NCBI GenBank assembly: GCA_002698995.1
Contig: PAAX01000011.1
Span: 95,459-159,458, forward strand
Direction of reading: 5' to 3'
DNA length: 64,000 nt
Source of the DNA: Ignavibacteriota bacterium
GTDB taxonomy: Bacteria > Bacteroidota > Ignavibacteria > Ignavibacteriales > Melioribacteraceae
Positions 45,080 to 54,482 of the stretch are shown here, piece by piece. The notes below the pieces were generated by a model. It was not told where the DNA came from, did no database searches, and worked only from the letters and a program-made list of their open reading frames with translations. The translations under genes and the position numbers were made by a program. How positions within the stretch are numbered: the stretch's first letter is position 1; each line of letters opens with the position of its first letter.

Positions 45080-45583
45080 TTATTGCTTAACGTATGTCTG
45101 AACATTCAATGTTCCGAATGCACCACCATTTGTACTGCCAAAACCAGCTGCAGGTGTTGGAGGAACCGCTCCAATTGTAGGTGCAGTTTGAACTACTTCA
45201 TATTTCATTGAGTTACCGTTTGTAATTTCATAAATACCTTCTGAAGTTAAAGTAGCTGGTGACTGCTGATTAGCTGTAATATTATAAATACTTCCTACAG
45301 AACTTTTTTCAACCTCATAAGTACCGGTTAATGTTAATGAAGTGTTTGCTGAATCTACTTGAACAACTTCATAAGTTCCATTAGCATTAAAAGTAGCAGT
45401 AATCTTTTTAATTTTAAATACTTGTACTAGCAATGGAGCTACATTTGCACCTTCAGAAACCCAAACACCTACAATTTCTTCTTGTGGTTCTTGAGGATCG
45501 TTAGTGTTGTTATCGTCATCTTTGCATGCAGAAAATGAGAGAGCAAGCATTAAAAGCATAAGAAGGATTGTTAATTTTTTCAT
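45080..45583 (-). CDS. Small lipoprotein, lipocalin-like beta fold
   Basis: A 167-residue lipoprotein. The signal ends in LSFSAC, followed by an acidic DDDNNTNDPQEPQEE linker. The mature part has a GVWVSEG strand and a regular series of beta strands (ITATFNANGTYEVVQVD, LTGTYEVE, GIYEITNGNSMKYEV) that looks like the lipocalin-like DUF families of Bacteroidota. A surface or periplasmic binding role is possible. AGGAG precedes the ATG. It is 11 bp after the acyl-CoA ligase gene. Confidence 0.6.
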   Translation of the reverse strand: MKKLTILLMLLMLALSFSACKDDDNNTNDPQEPQEEIVGVWVSEGANVAPLLVQVFKIKKITATFNANGTYEVVQVDSANTSLTLTGTYEVEKSSVGSIYNITANQQSPATLTSEGIYEITNGNSMKYEVVQTAPTIGAVPPTPAAGFGSTNGGAFGTLNVQTYVKQ

Positions 45584-45594
45584 TTCATACTCCT

Positions 45595-47127
45595 TTATTT
45601 GGTTAAGTTAATTGATTTGTTGTGTAATTCGAGTAAAACTTTTTTATCTATTTTTCCAGCTTCATTTCTGGGAAGTTCATCCATTATTTGATAGTATTTA
45701 GGAATTTTATACTTTGCCAAATTTCCTAAGCAATATTCATAAAACTCGCTTTCAGTACTATTTTCATTCTCTTTAAGTACTATAAATGCTTTACCTACTT
45801 CACCCCACTTTTCATCAGCTACACCAATTACTGCAGCTTCTTTAATTTTAGGATTAGTATATAGATATTTTTCAACTTCAGCGGGATATACGTTCTCACC
45901 TCCGCTTATGTACATATTTTTTTTTCTATCAACTACATAGAAATAACCATCTTCATCATAACGCATCATATCACCGGTATGAAACCAACCATCAGTAATT
46001 GAATTGGTTGTTGCTTCTTCATTTCTCCAATAACCTGGAGTTACAACTGGAGATTTAATCCATAGTTCACCAACTTCGTTTATGCCGCATTCTTCATTTT
46101 TTTCATTCATCAATTTTACTTCAAAGTAGAAATTAGGAAACCCGATTGATCCCTTTTTCTTAACAGCATCATCATGATGCAATGAGAAAACATTTGGGCC
46201 AACTTCTGTTAATCCATAACCTTGTCTTATGTATACCCCTTTTGAATGCCATTTCTCTATTAAAGGAATAGGCATTGGAGCACCACCAACTATAGCATAT
46301 CTTACAGATGATAAATCAACTTTATTAAATTTGCCAGAATCACTCATCATTTGAAGCATTGTAGGGACACCAAACAAGATTGTGGCTTTCTCATTTTGCA
46401 TTAATTCAAGAATTAATTCAGCATCAAATTTTGTTAATAAAGTATGAGAAGCACCGCAATGTAGAAATGGAGTAAATAATACATTCCATCCACCGGTATG
46501 AAAGAAAGGAGCAAAACTTTGGGTGTGATCTGAAGAATTTAGATCTAATCTTAGTGAGGTATTTACCGCATTCCAAAAAAGCATTTTGTGAGTAATTAAA
46601 GCTCCTTTTGATTTTCCGGTGGTTCCGGAAGTATAAAGAATCATTACAGAATCATTTTCACCTATTGAAGAATCAACATAATCGGCAACAGTTTCATCTT
46701 TTCTTTCGAAGAATTTTGATATATCACTAATCTTTAGCTTTACTTGAGATTCTTGCACTGATTTTAATCTGTTAAAATTCTCTTCGTATTCTTCTTCATA
46801 AACTAGAACTTTAGGATCTGCATCATCAATAAGTTGATCTAATTCTCTTGGAGCTAATCTAAAATTTAACGGGACTAGAATAATTCCGGTTTTTACGCAT
46901 GCACTAAACAATAAAACATATTCTGCGTTATTTGATGAATAAACTGCAAGTCGATCCTTTTTTTTTAATCCAACTTTACTTATTAAATAATCTGCCAAAT
47001 GATTTGCTGCGTTATTAAATTCTTTGAAATTCCATTCTCTTGAAGAATTGTACTCTCTTAAAAAGAATTTATTTGGAGTATATTTTGCCCATTTTGAAAT
47101 CCAATCAACTTGAAAATTATAATCCAT
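45595..47127 (-). CDS. AMP-forming acyl-CoA ligase
   Basis: A 510-residue ANL superfamily ligase. The AMP loop is ILYTSGTTGKSKG, followed by GYGLTEVGP, WFHTGDMMRYDEDG and the hinge DRKKNMYISGGENVYP; the C-terminal lysine is in RNEAGKIDKKVL. It should activate a carboxylic acid, medium/long-chain or aromatic, to a CoA thioester. Its start overlaps the end of the symporter gene by 11 bp, so the two are coupled; import followed by CoA activation is a sensible pair. Confidence 0.83.
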   Translation of the reverse strand: MDYNFQVDWISKWAKYTPNKFFLREYNSSREWNFKEFNNAANHLADYLISKVGLKKKDRLAVYSSNNAEYVLLFSACVKTGIILVPLNFRLAPRELDQLIDDADPKVLVYEEEYEENFNRLKSVQESQVKLKISDISKFFERKDETVADYVDSSIGENDSVMILYTSGTTGKSKGALITHKMLFWNAVNTSLRLDLNSSDHTQSFAPFFHTGGWNVLFTPFLHCGASHTLLTKFDAELILELMQNEKATILFGVPTMLQMMSDSGKFNKVDLSSVRYAIVGGAPMPIPLIEKWHSKGVYIRQGYGLTEVGPNVFSLHHDDAVKKKGSIGFPNFYFEVKLMNEKNEECGINEVGELWIKSPVVTPGYWRNEEATTNSITDGWFHTGDMMRYDEDGYFYVVDRKKNMYISGGENVYPAEVEKYLYTNPKIKEAAVIGVADEKWGEVGKAFIVLKENENSTESEFYEYCLGNLAKYKIPKYYQIMDELPRNEAGKIDKKVLLELHNKSINLTK

Positions 47128-48637
47128 CTTTTTTCCTTGTTAATTGATAAACCAGCATTCCGACTAACATAGAAGCTAAAATAGCTATTGAAGCTGCTAC
47201 ACCAGGATTTTCTCCAGTTGCTTGAGTTAAAGGTACTTGAACCTTTCCATAATACATTACAAAGTGAACAAATACAGCCGTTATTGATGATGCAATTACA
47301 ACTTTATTATTAATTGTTTTCGAAAACAAACCAAGTAATATTGGTAAAAAAGCGGCTGAGAAATAAGCATAAACTCCATTTTGTCCAAGTATAGCAACAC
47401 TTAATTTAGGATTGATTAATTGATCATATGAGACAAGAATTGTTATAAATGCTAAACCAATAATCACAATTTTGTTCAATACAATTTCTTGATGAGATTT
47501 TTTTTCGATGTCATTAGAAAACTTGGATTTGAATAATGGCTTAATAATATCTGATGTAATTGTAGTTGAAAGGGTTTGTATCAATCCTTCCAAAGTTGAT
47601 ATACCGGCAGAAATTAATCCAAGTATTACTATTAAACCAACAAATACCGGAAATTCTTTAACAACATATGCCGATATAATTCCATCCATTTTTAAGGGAG
47701 AACCTTCAAAAGTTAAATCGGGAAAGGCTAACCTTGCATATAGTCCGGTAATTACAACTAAGAAAAATATTAGTTCTACAATTACGCCAACAACTAAATA
47801 TCTGTTTACATCCTTATCTGTTTTGAGCAGCAAAGATTTAGTTATTATATGTGGCTGGCAAACAATTGCAATTCCAATAATTATTTGAGCAATAAATATT
47901 TCAAAGTAATCTCTAAATAAAAAACTTGATTCATTTGTTGTTTGAACCAGTTTTGGGTCAATTGATTTCAGTTTATCTATAAATCCATGAACTCCGGAAC
48001 TAAAATGTTCATAACCGGAACCGAGAAGAATAAAAGCTACAACAAGCATTAATACTGCTTGAATGGTATTTGTATATACCATTGAATTAGCGCCGCCAAA
48101 CATCATGTAACCAAAGATAAAAGTTACTATGCCAATTAAGACATATACTTCATTTGCATCAAGAGTTTTAGAAAGCACTTTTGTAAGTCCGACTACAATA
48201 AGAACAATAAATGTAATAAGTAATAAAGAAAGGAAGCCAAAGAAAAGTCCAAACCCTTCACTTTTATATTTTGTTGACATCCATTGTGCCATAGTAAGAG
48301 CCTTAACCAAACTGCCATGTTTTCTAAATCCCTTTGTTAAAACTATAAGTGAAACCATTGCAGCAATTGGCAAAACAACAGCGTATGAAATAACAGCGCT
48401 GAATCCGTATAAAGCAATGAATCCGGGATTAATGATAAAAGTAGCTGCAGATGTCATTGATGCAGCAAGAGCCAACCCTACTGAGACAGGAGAGAAATTA
48501 ATATTACCAACAGCATAATCACTGATATTCTTAATTTTTAATGCTCCTCTAATTACAAAAAAGAGAATAACAAGAGCATATGCAATTATTAATATCCATC
48601 CGGCAAATACTAAATTATTTGTTTCAGTTACATTCAT
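47117..48637 (-). CDS. Sodium:solute symporter family protein
   Basis: A 506-residue membrane protein with about 13 spans of the SSS (SLC5/PutP) fold. Signatures are NINFSPVSVGLALAASMTSA near the N-terminus, GGANSMVYTNTIQAVLM and LISAGISTLEGLIQTLSTT. Members take up acids, amino acids, sugars or vitamins with sodium. The substrate is not predictable; neighbouring acyl-CoA ligase and KAS III genes suggest a carboxylic acid. It is 6 bp from the KAS III-like gene. Confidence 0.83.
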   Translation of the reverse strand: MNVTETNNLVFAGWILIIAYALVILFFVIRGALKIKNISDYAVGNINFSPVSVGLALAASMTSAATFIINPGFIALYGFSAVISYAVVLPIAAMVSLIVLTKGFRKHGSLVKALTMAQWMSTKYKSEGFGLFFGFLSLLLITFIVLIVVGLTKVLSKTLDANEVYVLIGIVTFIFGYMMFGGANSMVYTNTIQAVLMLVVAFILLGSGYEHFSSGVHGFIDKLKSIDPKLVQTTNESSFLFRDYFEIFIAQIIIGIAIVCQPHIITKSLLLKTDKDVNRYLVVGVIVELIFFLVVITGLYARLAFPDLTFEGSPLKMDGIISAYVVKEFPVFVGLIVILGLISAGISTLEGLIQTLSTTITSDIIKPLFKSKFSNDIEKKSHQEIVLNKIVIIGLAFITILVSYDQLINPKLSVAILGQNGVYAYFSAAFLPILLGLFSKTINNKVVIASSITAVFVHFVMYYGKVQVPLTQATGENPGVAASIAILASMLVGMLVYQLTRKKDGL

Positions 48638-48643
48638 AAATTT

Positions 48644-49633
48644 TCACCAAATAAATGCTGAACACGCAAAGGCTAATCCACCGCCTGAACCTATAAAAAT
48701 AATCTTATCACCTTTCTTCATTTTACCTTTTTCAAAAGCATCATTTAATGCCATTGGAATACATGCTGAACCGGTATATCCGAATCTATCCATTATTGTA
48801 TGACCTTTTAATCTATCAACACCAAGATTATCAAGAGTTTCCCAGATACTGTTTATATTTATTTGTGTCATAAAAAAATGATTAATTTCAGAAGGTTTCC
48901 AATTTAATTTTTCGCAAGCTTCATTTATCATTTTAGTCCAGATAGTAGGATTTAGTTCTTTAGGAAATTTTTTAACGAATTTCAGAAGGTGATCATTATT
49001 GTCGATTACTTCTTTTGTTATCGGTTGATTTGTACCTCCGGCATAAATTCCCATCCATGAATTATATTGGCCTTCAGTATATAGACGACTAAATTTGTAT
49101 CCTCTCTCTTCATCATTTGAAGGTGAAACTATAGCTGCACCTGCTCCATCGGCAAAAAGAGTTACTGTTTTTTTGTCATTCATATTTAAGTACTTACTCA
49201 TATTATAAGCACCAATAACAAGAATATTTTCATAAATTTCATCAGATCTGATAAATTTGGACGCAATGTCTAATGCAGTTACAAATCCAGCGCATGCAGT
49301 ATTTACATCAAAGGTTCCGGCATTTACAGCACCTAATTCATGCTGCAGAACTGAAGCAGTAGATGGTGAAATAAATTCGGGAGTATCTGTTGCAATAATT
49401 ATTAAATCAATTTTATCCGGAGATAATTCAGCTCTTTCCATAGCTTGTTTCGCAGCATTTAAAGATAAAGAAACAGTAGATTCTCCTTCTGCGGTCCATC
49501 TTCTTTCTCTGATGGTTAAATTTTCTCTTAACCAGGTATCAACATCTTCACCAAGTAACTCATTAAAAAATTCATTTTTTATGATTCTAGCTGGAGCGTA
49601 TGCACCAACCGATTTAATAAAAGCATTTCTCAT
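48644..49633 (-). CDS. KAS III (FabH-like) ketosynthase with altered catalytic residues
   Basis: A 329-residue FabH-fold enzyme. The nucleophile is present as Cys114 in NTACAGF (Cys112 in E. coli FabH). In my alignment from memory the FabH histidine (PHQAN) is replaced by Thr256 in FFMTQIN, and the FabH asparagine (GNTSAA) by Tyr286 in GYTGSA; the spacing of 30 residues is kept. It may therefore catalyse acyl transfer or a different condensation, not standard FabH decarboxylative initiation. The ATG at 49633 is chosen because GGA is well placed; an in-frame TTG 13 codons upstream is less likely. It lies between fabG and the symporter gene. Confidence 0.78.
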   Translation of the reverse strand: MRNAFIKSVGAYAPARIIKNEFFNELLGEDVDTWLRENLTIRERRWTAEGESTVSLSLNAAKQAMERAELSPDKIDLIIIATDTPEFISPSTASVLQHELGAVNAGTFDVNTACAGFVTALDIASKFIRSDEIYENILVIGAYNMSKYLNMNDKKTVTLFADGAGAAIVSPSNDEERGYKFSRLYTEGQYNSWMGIYAGGTNQPITKEVIDNNDHLLKFVKKFPKELNPTIWTKMINEACEKLNWKPSEINHFFMTQININSIWETLDNLGVDRLKGHTIMDRFGYTGSACIPMALNDAFEKGKMKKGDKIIFIGSGGGLAFACSAFIW

Positions 49634-49675
49634 TTTTACAATTCCATAGTTTGATATTTCAAAATAATCCAAAGG

Positions 49676-50416
49676 TTAAATAACAATTCCACCATCAACA
49701 CTTAAAACAGCTCCATTAACAAAACTTGCTTCAGAGCTGGCTAAAAATGCATAAGCATTAGCAATATCCTCAGGCTTTCCCAATCTTCCAACAGGAGTTT
49801 TTTCTCTCATCCCGGCTAAAACATTTTCAGGCATAGCGGCAACCATTTCTGTTTCTATAAAACCTGGTGCAACGGCATTGACTGTAATGCCTTTTCTTCC
49901 TAGTTCACGAGCCCATACTTTCGTCATACCAATAACACCTGATTTAGCCGCTACATAATTTGTTTGACCGAAATTACCGTATAATCCAACAACGGAAGTT
50001 GCATTAAGAATCACTCCATTTTGTTTTTCCAACATAAATTGACTTACAATTTTGGTACAATTAAATACTCCGGTTAAATTAACATCAATTACCTTTTGCC
50101 ATTGATCCGGTGTCATCTTCTTTAATGATGCATCCATTGTAATTCCAGCATTATTTACCAATACATCTATCTTTCCATGTTTGGTAATTAAAAATTCTAC
50201 TGCAGAATTAACTTCACTGATATTTGATACATCAACCTTTTGGAATGACAGTTTGAATCCTTGTGCGGATAGATCGGAGACAAGCTCATTTCCTTTAGCT
50301 TCATCTAAATCCCATAAATCAACAATAACTCCTTCATTCAAAAATTTAATTACGGTAGCTTTACCAATCCCTTTAGCTCCTCCGGTAACAATAGCAATTT
50401 TGTCTTTTAATTTCAT
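49676..50416 (-). CDS. fabG: 3-oxoacyl-ACP reductase / SDR oxidoreductase
   Basis: A 246-residue short-chain dehydrogenase of FabG type. NAD(P) loop TGGAKGIGKA, NNAGIT, Ser in ATSVVG, YVAAK catalytic pair and a VNGAVLSVDGG ending are all standard. It reduces 3-oxoacyl thioesters, or a related hydroxy/keto substrate. GAGGTGA is its ribosome site. It is the first gene after the regulator, and a 20-bp palindromic operator lies 22 bp before its start, which places the operon under that regulator. Confidence 0.85.
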   Translation of the reverse strand: MKLKDKIAIVTGGAKGIGKATVIKFLNEGVIVDLWDLDEAKGNELVSDLSAQGFKLSFQKVDVSNISEVNSAVEFLITKHGKIDVLVNNAGITMDASLKKMTPDQWQKVIDVNLTGVFNCTKIVSQFMLEKQNGVILNATSVVGLYGNFGQTNYVAAKSGVIGMTKVWARELGRKGITVNAVAPGFIETEMVAAMPENVLAGMREKTPVGRLGKPEDIANAYAFLASSEASFVNGAVLSVDGGIVI

Positions 50417-50438
50417 TTTATCACCTCAGTGTTTTTAT

Positions 50439-50458
50439 CGTTTGAAATTTTTCAAACG
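50439..50458. promoter_or_regulatory. Operator palindrome in front of fabG
   Basis: CGTTTGAAA, a 2-bp TT spacer and the exact reverse complement TTTCAAACG form a 20-bp palindrome. It lies between the regulator stop and the fabG ribosome site. The same core recurs at 50969-50984. Confidence 0.75.
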
Positions 50459-50472
50459 TTTATAACAAAAAA

Positions 50473-50958
50473 TTATTTGTAAATTTTTTCTCTTTCTTTT
50501 GACCATTCATTTAAAAACTTTTCATTGTACTTTTCGGTAAGTTCGTAAAACATCTGCATTTCCATCAATCTAAGTTCTAAGAATTTTAGACTCTTGGATT
50601 TTTCTTTTGAAACAGTACTTTTTAACTGCTTTGCTAATCTAGTATTTGCTTTTATCAACTCTTGGTTATTTCTAAATGCATTCTCAAATATTTCCGGCTG
50701 AATTTCATAATAATCTTTTCTACTGTTTGTATGCCAAACTCTTCTTATTAGATTTCTATCTCTTAATCTTCGCATTATTTGACTGACAGGACCTTTACTT
50801 CTTTTAAGTGTTTTGGCAATTTCATCAAGTGAGAGAGGTTCATCCGAAGAAATTAATAATGCTATAACATGCCCCATAAGCTTGCTTAAACCAAAAGCTT
50901 TATAAGCATGTCCAAAATTTAGAATGATTTCTTTTTTAATCTTTTCTTCAGCAGTCAT
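50473..50958 (-). CDS. GbsR/MarR-type winged-helix transcriptional regulator
   Basis: A 161-residue DNA-binding protein. The start (IILNFGHAYKAFGLSKLMGHVIALLISSD) and the winged helix (LSLDEIAKTLKRSKGPVSQIMRRLRDRNLIRRVW) fit the GbsR branch of MarR-like regulators, with a helical C-terminal part for dimerisation. It is divergent from no gene, but a matching palindrome lies 10 bp before its own start and another before fabG, so it very likely represses or senses for itself and the fabG operon. The ligand is unknown; an acyl compound is a guess from context. Confidence 0.8.
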   Translation of the reverse strand: MTAEEKIKKEIILNFGHAYKAFGLSKLMGHVIALLISSDEPLSLDEIAKTLKRSKGPVSQIMRRLRDRNLIRRVWHTNSRKDYYEIQPEIFENAFRNNQELIKANTRLAKQLKSTVSKEKSKSLKFLELRLMEMQMFYELTEKYNEKFLNEWSKEREKIYK

Positions 50959-50968
50959 GTTTTTATTA

Positions 50969-50984
50969 TTTGAAATTTTTCAAA
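50969..50984. promoter_or_regulatory. Operator palindrome in front of the GbsR-type regulator
   Basis: TTTGAAA, TT and TTTCAAA: a 16-bp core identical to the centre of the site at 50439-50458, starting 10 bp upstream of the regulator's ATG on its strand. Overlap with its promoter would give autoregulation. Confidence 0.75.
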
Positions 50985-51050
50985 CAATTAGAACATACTT
51001 TATTTACTAATATTTGTCAACAAAATTCAATGATTATTTTTTATTAAAAA

Positions 51051-51857
51051 CTAGAGCTTAGATCCGCAATATTTACAAAAAATTGCGTCGGTATCATGTC
51101 CTTCTTTAAGACAATGAGGACATACTTGAGTGGTTGCAGCTTTATTGGCTTGAGCTATTTCTACTGATACTATTCCGGTTGGAACTGCAATTATTGCATA
51201 TCCGATTATCATTACAACAGAAGCTAATAATTGTCCAAGTGGAGTTTGAGGTGATATATCACCATAACCGACAGTTGTTAATGTTACAATTGCCCAATAC
51301 ATACTTGTAGGAATATTCTTAAATCCGTTCTCCGGACCTTCTACAACATACATTATTGCACCAATAACAAAAATTAAGGTTACAACCGCAAATAAGAATA
51401 CCGTAATCTTTCCCCTGCTTGCTCTTAATGCTTTTTTAAGAATATCTGCCTGTCGTAATAAATGTGTTAATTTAAATATCCTAAAGATCCTTAATAAACG
51501 TAAAACTCTTACTACTAATAGATATTGACCACCGTCAACAAAGAGACTCAAATAAGTCGGAAGAATTGCTGCCAAATCAATTATTCCATAAAAACTAAAA
51601 ATATATTTCCTTGGTTTTAAAGTGCTGTAAATTCGAAGACCATATTCAATTGTAAATAGTATAGTAAACATCCATTCCAAGAAAAAGAAGATTTGTCCGT
51701 AATCTTCTCTTAATTCATATATGCTTTCTAAAAGAACAACAGTAATACTTGCAATAATCAACCAAAGAAGAACAATATCAAAAAACTTTCCCTCCTTTGT
51801 GTCTGCTTCAAAAATAACTTCATGAAATCTCTTTTTTATTTGACTGTTTTCTCTCAT
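51051..51857 (-). CDS. Voltage-gated-like potassium channel with C-terminal zinc ribbon
   Basis: A 268-residue ion transporter of the six-span (Kv-like) type. The S4-like segment is RVLRLLRIFRIFKLTHLLR, and the selectivity filter is TLTTVGYGDISP. After the last span comes a short tail ending in CPHCLKEGHDTDAIFCKYCGSKL, a four-cysteine zinc ribbon, which is unusual next to the plain channel. It probably conducts potassium across the inner membrane. It is a single gene with its own flanking gaps. Confidence 0.88.
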   Translation of the reverse strand: MRENSQIKKRFHEVIFEADTKEGKFFDIVLLWLIIASITVVLLESIYELREDYGQIFFFLEWMFTILFTIEYGLRIYSTLKPRKYIFSFYGIIDLAAILPTYLSLFVDGGQYLLVVRVLRLLRIFRIFKLTHLLRQADILKKALRASRGKITVFLFAVVTLIFVIGAIMYVVEGPENGFKNIPTSMYWAIVTLTTVGYGDISPQTPLGQLLASVVMIIGYAIIAVPTGIVSVEIAQANKAATTQVCPHCLKEGHDTDAIFCKYCGSKL

Positions 51858-52024
51858 TTTCCTTATCGTTTAAGTTTCTTAATTAAAGATAGTAATTAAA
51901 TCCTATTATTTATCAGATTTACAAAAATATCATTTATTTGTATTGTAATAATGTTTTTTAATAAGTAGCTTGCTTTTTTAAATTAATCAGATATTAAGTC
52001 AATAAAACAAAAAAGAGAAATTTA

Positions 52025-53020
52025 ATGGAAATATTCGATAAACCATCTCCTGATGAAAATTATCCAACTGAATCAAAAGCAGAAATTTTAGCATTATTGG
52101 AAGATAAAGTGAAAGAATGGATGGATGCTCATTTGAATAAAAGAAAATTATGGTTTTCTAGTGATTTCCTTCCTGCAGATGAAAAGAATGACGATAATCA
52201 AGAAAATGCAATTCTTAAACTCAGAGAAAGAGTTAGAGGAATTAAAGATTCCGCCAGAGTTGCAATTGGATTGAATTTAATTACCGAAGAAGGGCTTCCC
52301 CATTTTCACAGATTGATTGCAAAATATTTAGGCGACAATAGTTTTTGGTCAAAGTGGAATAACATGTGGACTGCCGAAGAAGATAGACACGGCGGAGTGC
52401 TAAGGGATTATGCTAGAGACAGCAGATTATTCAATTTTTCGAAACTTGAGCAGATGCAGTATGCTTATCAAGAAAAAGGATTCAATCCAGATTGGGATAA
52501 AGATCCATATCGTGTTTTTGTTTATACAACCCTTCAAGAAAGAGCAACACAATACTCTCACAAAAATACTGGTAATTTTATCGGCGATGATGAACCACTG
52601 ATTAAAGGAATATTATCCAATATTGCAGCCGATGAAGCAAAGCATTTTACTTTTTACAGAAATGTATTTAAATCCATTTTAGAGATTGACCCGAATAGAG
52701 CTTTACAATCGGCTCTTGCTATTATGCCGGCAATAGATATGCCAGGTATAGCAATGCCAAATTTTAGAGAAATGGCAGATGTAATTAGAAGAGTTGGAAT
52801 CTACGGACCGCGCGATTATAAAAAAATTGTGGAAGAAGCGTTGGCTTTTTGGAAAATTGAAGTTATTGATGGATTAAATGAAGCCGGCAGAAAGGCACAA
52901 GATAAACTAATGGAAATTCCCAAAAGATTGGAATCTGTAGCTCAGTATATTGAAAAACGTACTACTTCTAAAACTTTTTCCTTTGAATTGATTTACAATA
53001 GAATTCTTTCTTTTGATTGA
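52025..53020 (+). CDS. Acyl-ACP desaturase (ferritin-like di-iron)
   Basis: A 331-residue soluble fatty-acyl-ACP desaturase. The two di-iron motifs are visible as EEDRHGG near residue 119 and DEAKHF near 204; the ERATQYSH segment between them adds the third helix ligand. It introduces a cis double bond into an acyl-ACP using oxygen and electrons from ferredoxin. It therefore implies at least some access to oxygen. It is monocistronic or weakly linked to the downstream Trk pair (82-bp gap). Confidence 0.87.
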   Translation: MEIFDKPSPDENYPTESKAEILALLEDKVKEWMDAHLNKRKLWFSSDFLPADEKNDDNQENAILKLRERVRGIKDSARVAIGLNLITEEGLPHFHRLIAKYLGDNSFWSKWNNMWTAEEDRHGGVLRDYARDSRLFNFSKLEQMQYAYQEKGFNPDWDKDPYRVFVYTTLQERATQYSHKNTGNFIGDDEPLIKGILSNIAADEAKHFTFYRNVFKSILEIDPNRALQSALAIMPAIDMPGIAMPNFREMADVIRRVGIYGPRDYKKIVEEALAFWKIEVIDGLNEAGRKAQDKLMEIPKRLESVAQYIEKRTTSKTFSFELIYNRILSFD

Positions 53021-53102
53021 TTATTCTTTTGCATCAATTTTAATTGTTTTTATTTGTTGACATATATAACTAAGTTTGCTCTGTTAATTAGGAAATCTTG
53101 GG

Positions 53103-54476
53103 TTGTATATTTTTTCTTTTATAAAAAACTTTATACACAACTTAAAACCTCAGACTTTACTCGTTTTAGGTTTTTTATTAGTAATCCTTTTAGGGGCAGT
53201 ACTTCTTACCTTTGAATTCGCTTCAAAAACTTCATCCTTAAATTTTATTGATGCACTTTTTATGGCTGCATCGGCAACTTGTGTTACCGGTCTGGCTGTT
53301 GTTGATATTGGCACCACTTTAAGCTTTACAGGACAGATAATTATTCTGCTGTTAATTCAAATTGGCGGACTTGGAGTAATGACTTTTTCAACTTTTCTTC
53401 TTTTACTTATTAGAGGAAGATTTGGAATTGCAAGCAGAGAGCTGATCCAAGAGACATTAACTTATTTTGATAATATTGAGATTGCATCTTTACTTAAAAC
53501 TGTATTTTCTTTTGCATTTGTAACCGAATTTATTGGTGCTGTTTTATTATCAATAAGATTTGCATTTGATATGCCTTTTGCTGATGCTCTTTATTCCGGT
53601 ATATTTCATTCTATATCTGCGTTTTGTAATGCCGGATTCAGTATTTACTCGGACAGTTTAATGAAATACCAAAGTGATGTTTTCGTAAACTTTGTATTTA
53701 TCGGTTTAATAATACTTGGCGGAATTGGTTTTATTGTAGCGTTTGAAGTAAAAAATCAATTTAAGAAAAAATTATCGTGGCATAATTTTTCTCTTCACTC
53801 TAAAATTGTTTTATCATTTACTCCGATTTTAATTATAGCCGGATTCTTTTTTATCTTTTTTCTTGAATTCAACCACAGCATGAAAGAATTAGATTTTGGA
53901 ACCAAAATATTGGCTTCCTTATTTCAATCTGTAACTTCTAGAACTGCAGGATTCAATACCGTAGATATTTCCAACATATCAATTTCCTCTATTGTTATAA
54001 TTTCTATGTTAATGTTTATTGGAGCTTCTTCAGCTTCCTGCGGCGGTGGAATTAAAACATCCACCTTTGTTGTTGTTTTATCATATATAAAGGCAAGGAT
54101 TAATTCATCTAATAATGTAAATTTATTTTACTCTTCAATTCCACAAAATATTGTTGTTAAATCAATATTAATATTTTCCTTTTCTTTCTTCACAATTGTA
54201 CTCTTCTCTTTTCTTTTAGCTGTTGTTGAACTACAAGGAGGCTCTTTGTATGAGGAAGGTACTATTTATATTCAACTGGTTTTTGAAACAGTTTCTGCAT
54301 TCGGAACTGTTGGACTTTCAACAGGTATAACTCCTTCTCTATCAGACATTGGGAAATTATTAGTTTCTGTTCTAATGTTTATTGGAAGACTTGGTCCGAT
54401 TACAATAGCATTAGTGATGGGGACAAAAGAAAATATAGAAATTAAGTATGCAGAAGACAAAATTATTGTAGGATAA
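53103..54476 (+). CDS. TrkH/KtrB-type potassium transporter membrane subunit
   Basis: A 457-residue membrane protein with the four pore-loop repeats of the TrkH/KtrB family: ATCVTGLAVVD near 58-68, FCNAGFSIYSD, TSRTAGFNTVDI and AFGTVGLSTGI, each with the selectivity glycine. It imports potassium together with the cytosolic nucleotide-binding subunit encoded next. The best start is a TTG at 53103, with AGGAA upstream; no ATG exists before the first pore loop, so a non-ATG start seems real. Confidence 0.88.
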   Translation: MYIFSFIKNFIHNLKPQTLLVLGFLLVILLGAVLLTFEFASKTSSLNFIDALFMAASATCVTGLAVVDIGTTLSFTGQIIILLLIQIGGLGVMTFSTFLLLLIRGRFGIASRELIQETLTYFDNIEIASLLKTVFSFAFVTEFIGAVLLSIRFAFDMPFADALYSGIFHSISAFCNAGFSIYSDSLMKYQSDVFVNFVFIGLIILGGIGFIVAFEVKNQFKKKLSWHNFSLHSKIVLSFTPILIIAGFFFIFFLEFNHSMKELDFGTKILASLFQSVTSRTAGFNTVDISNISISSIVIISMLMFIGASSASCGGGIKTSTFVVVLSYIKARINSSNNVNLFYSSIPQNIVVKSILIFSFSFFTIVLFSFLLAVVELQGGSLYEEGTIYIQLVFETVSAFGTVGLSTGITPSLSDIGKLLVSVLMFIGRLGPITIALVMGTKENIEIKYAEDKIIVG

Positions 54477-54482
54477 TTACAA

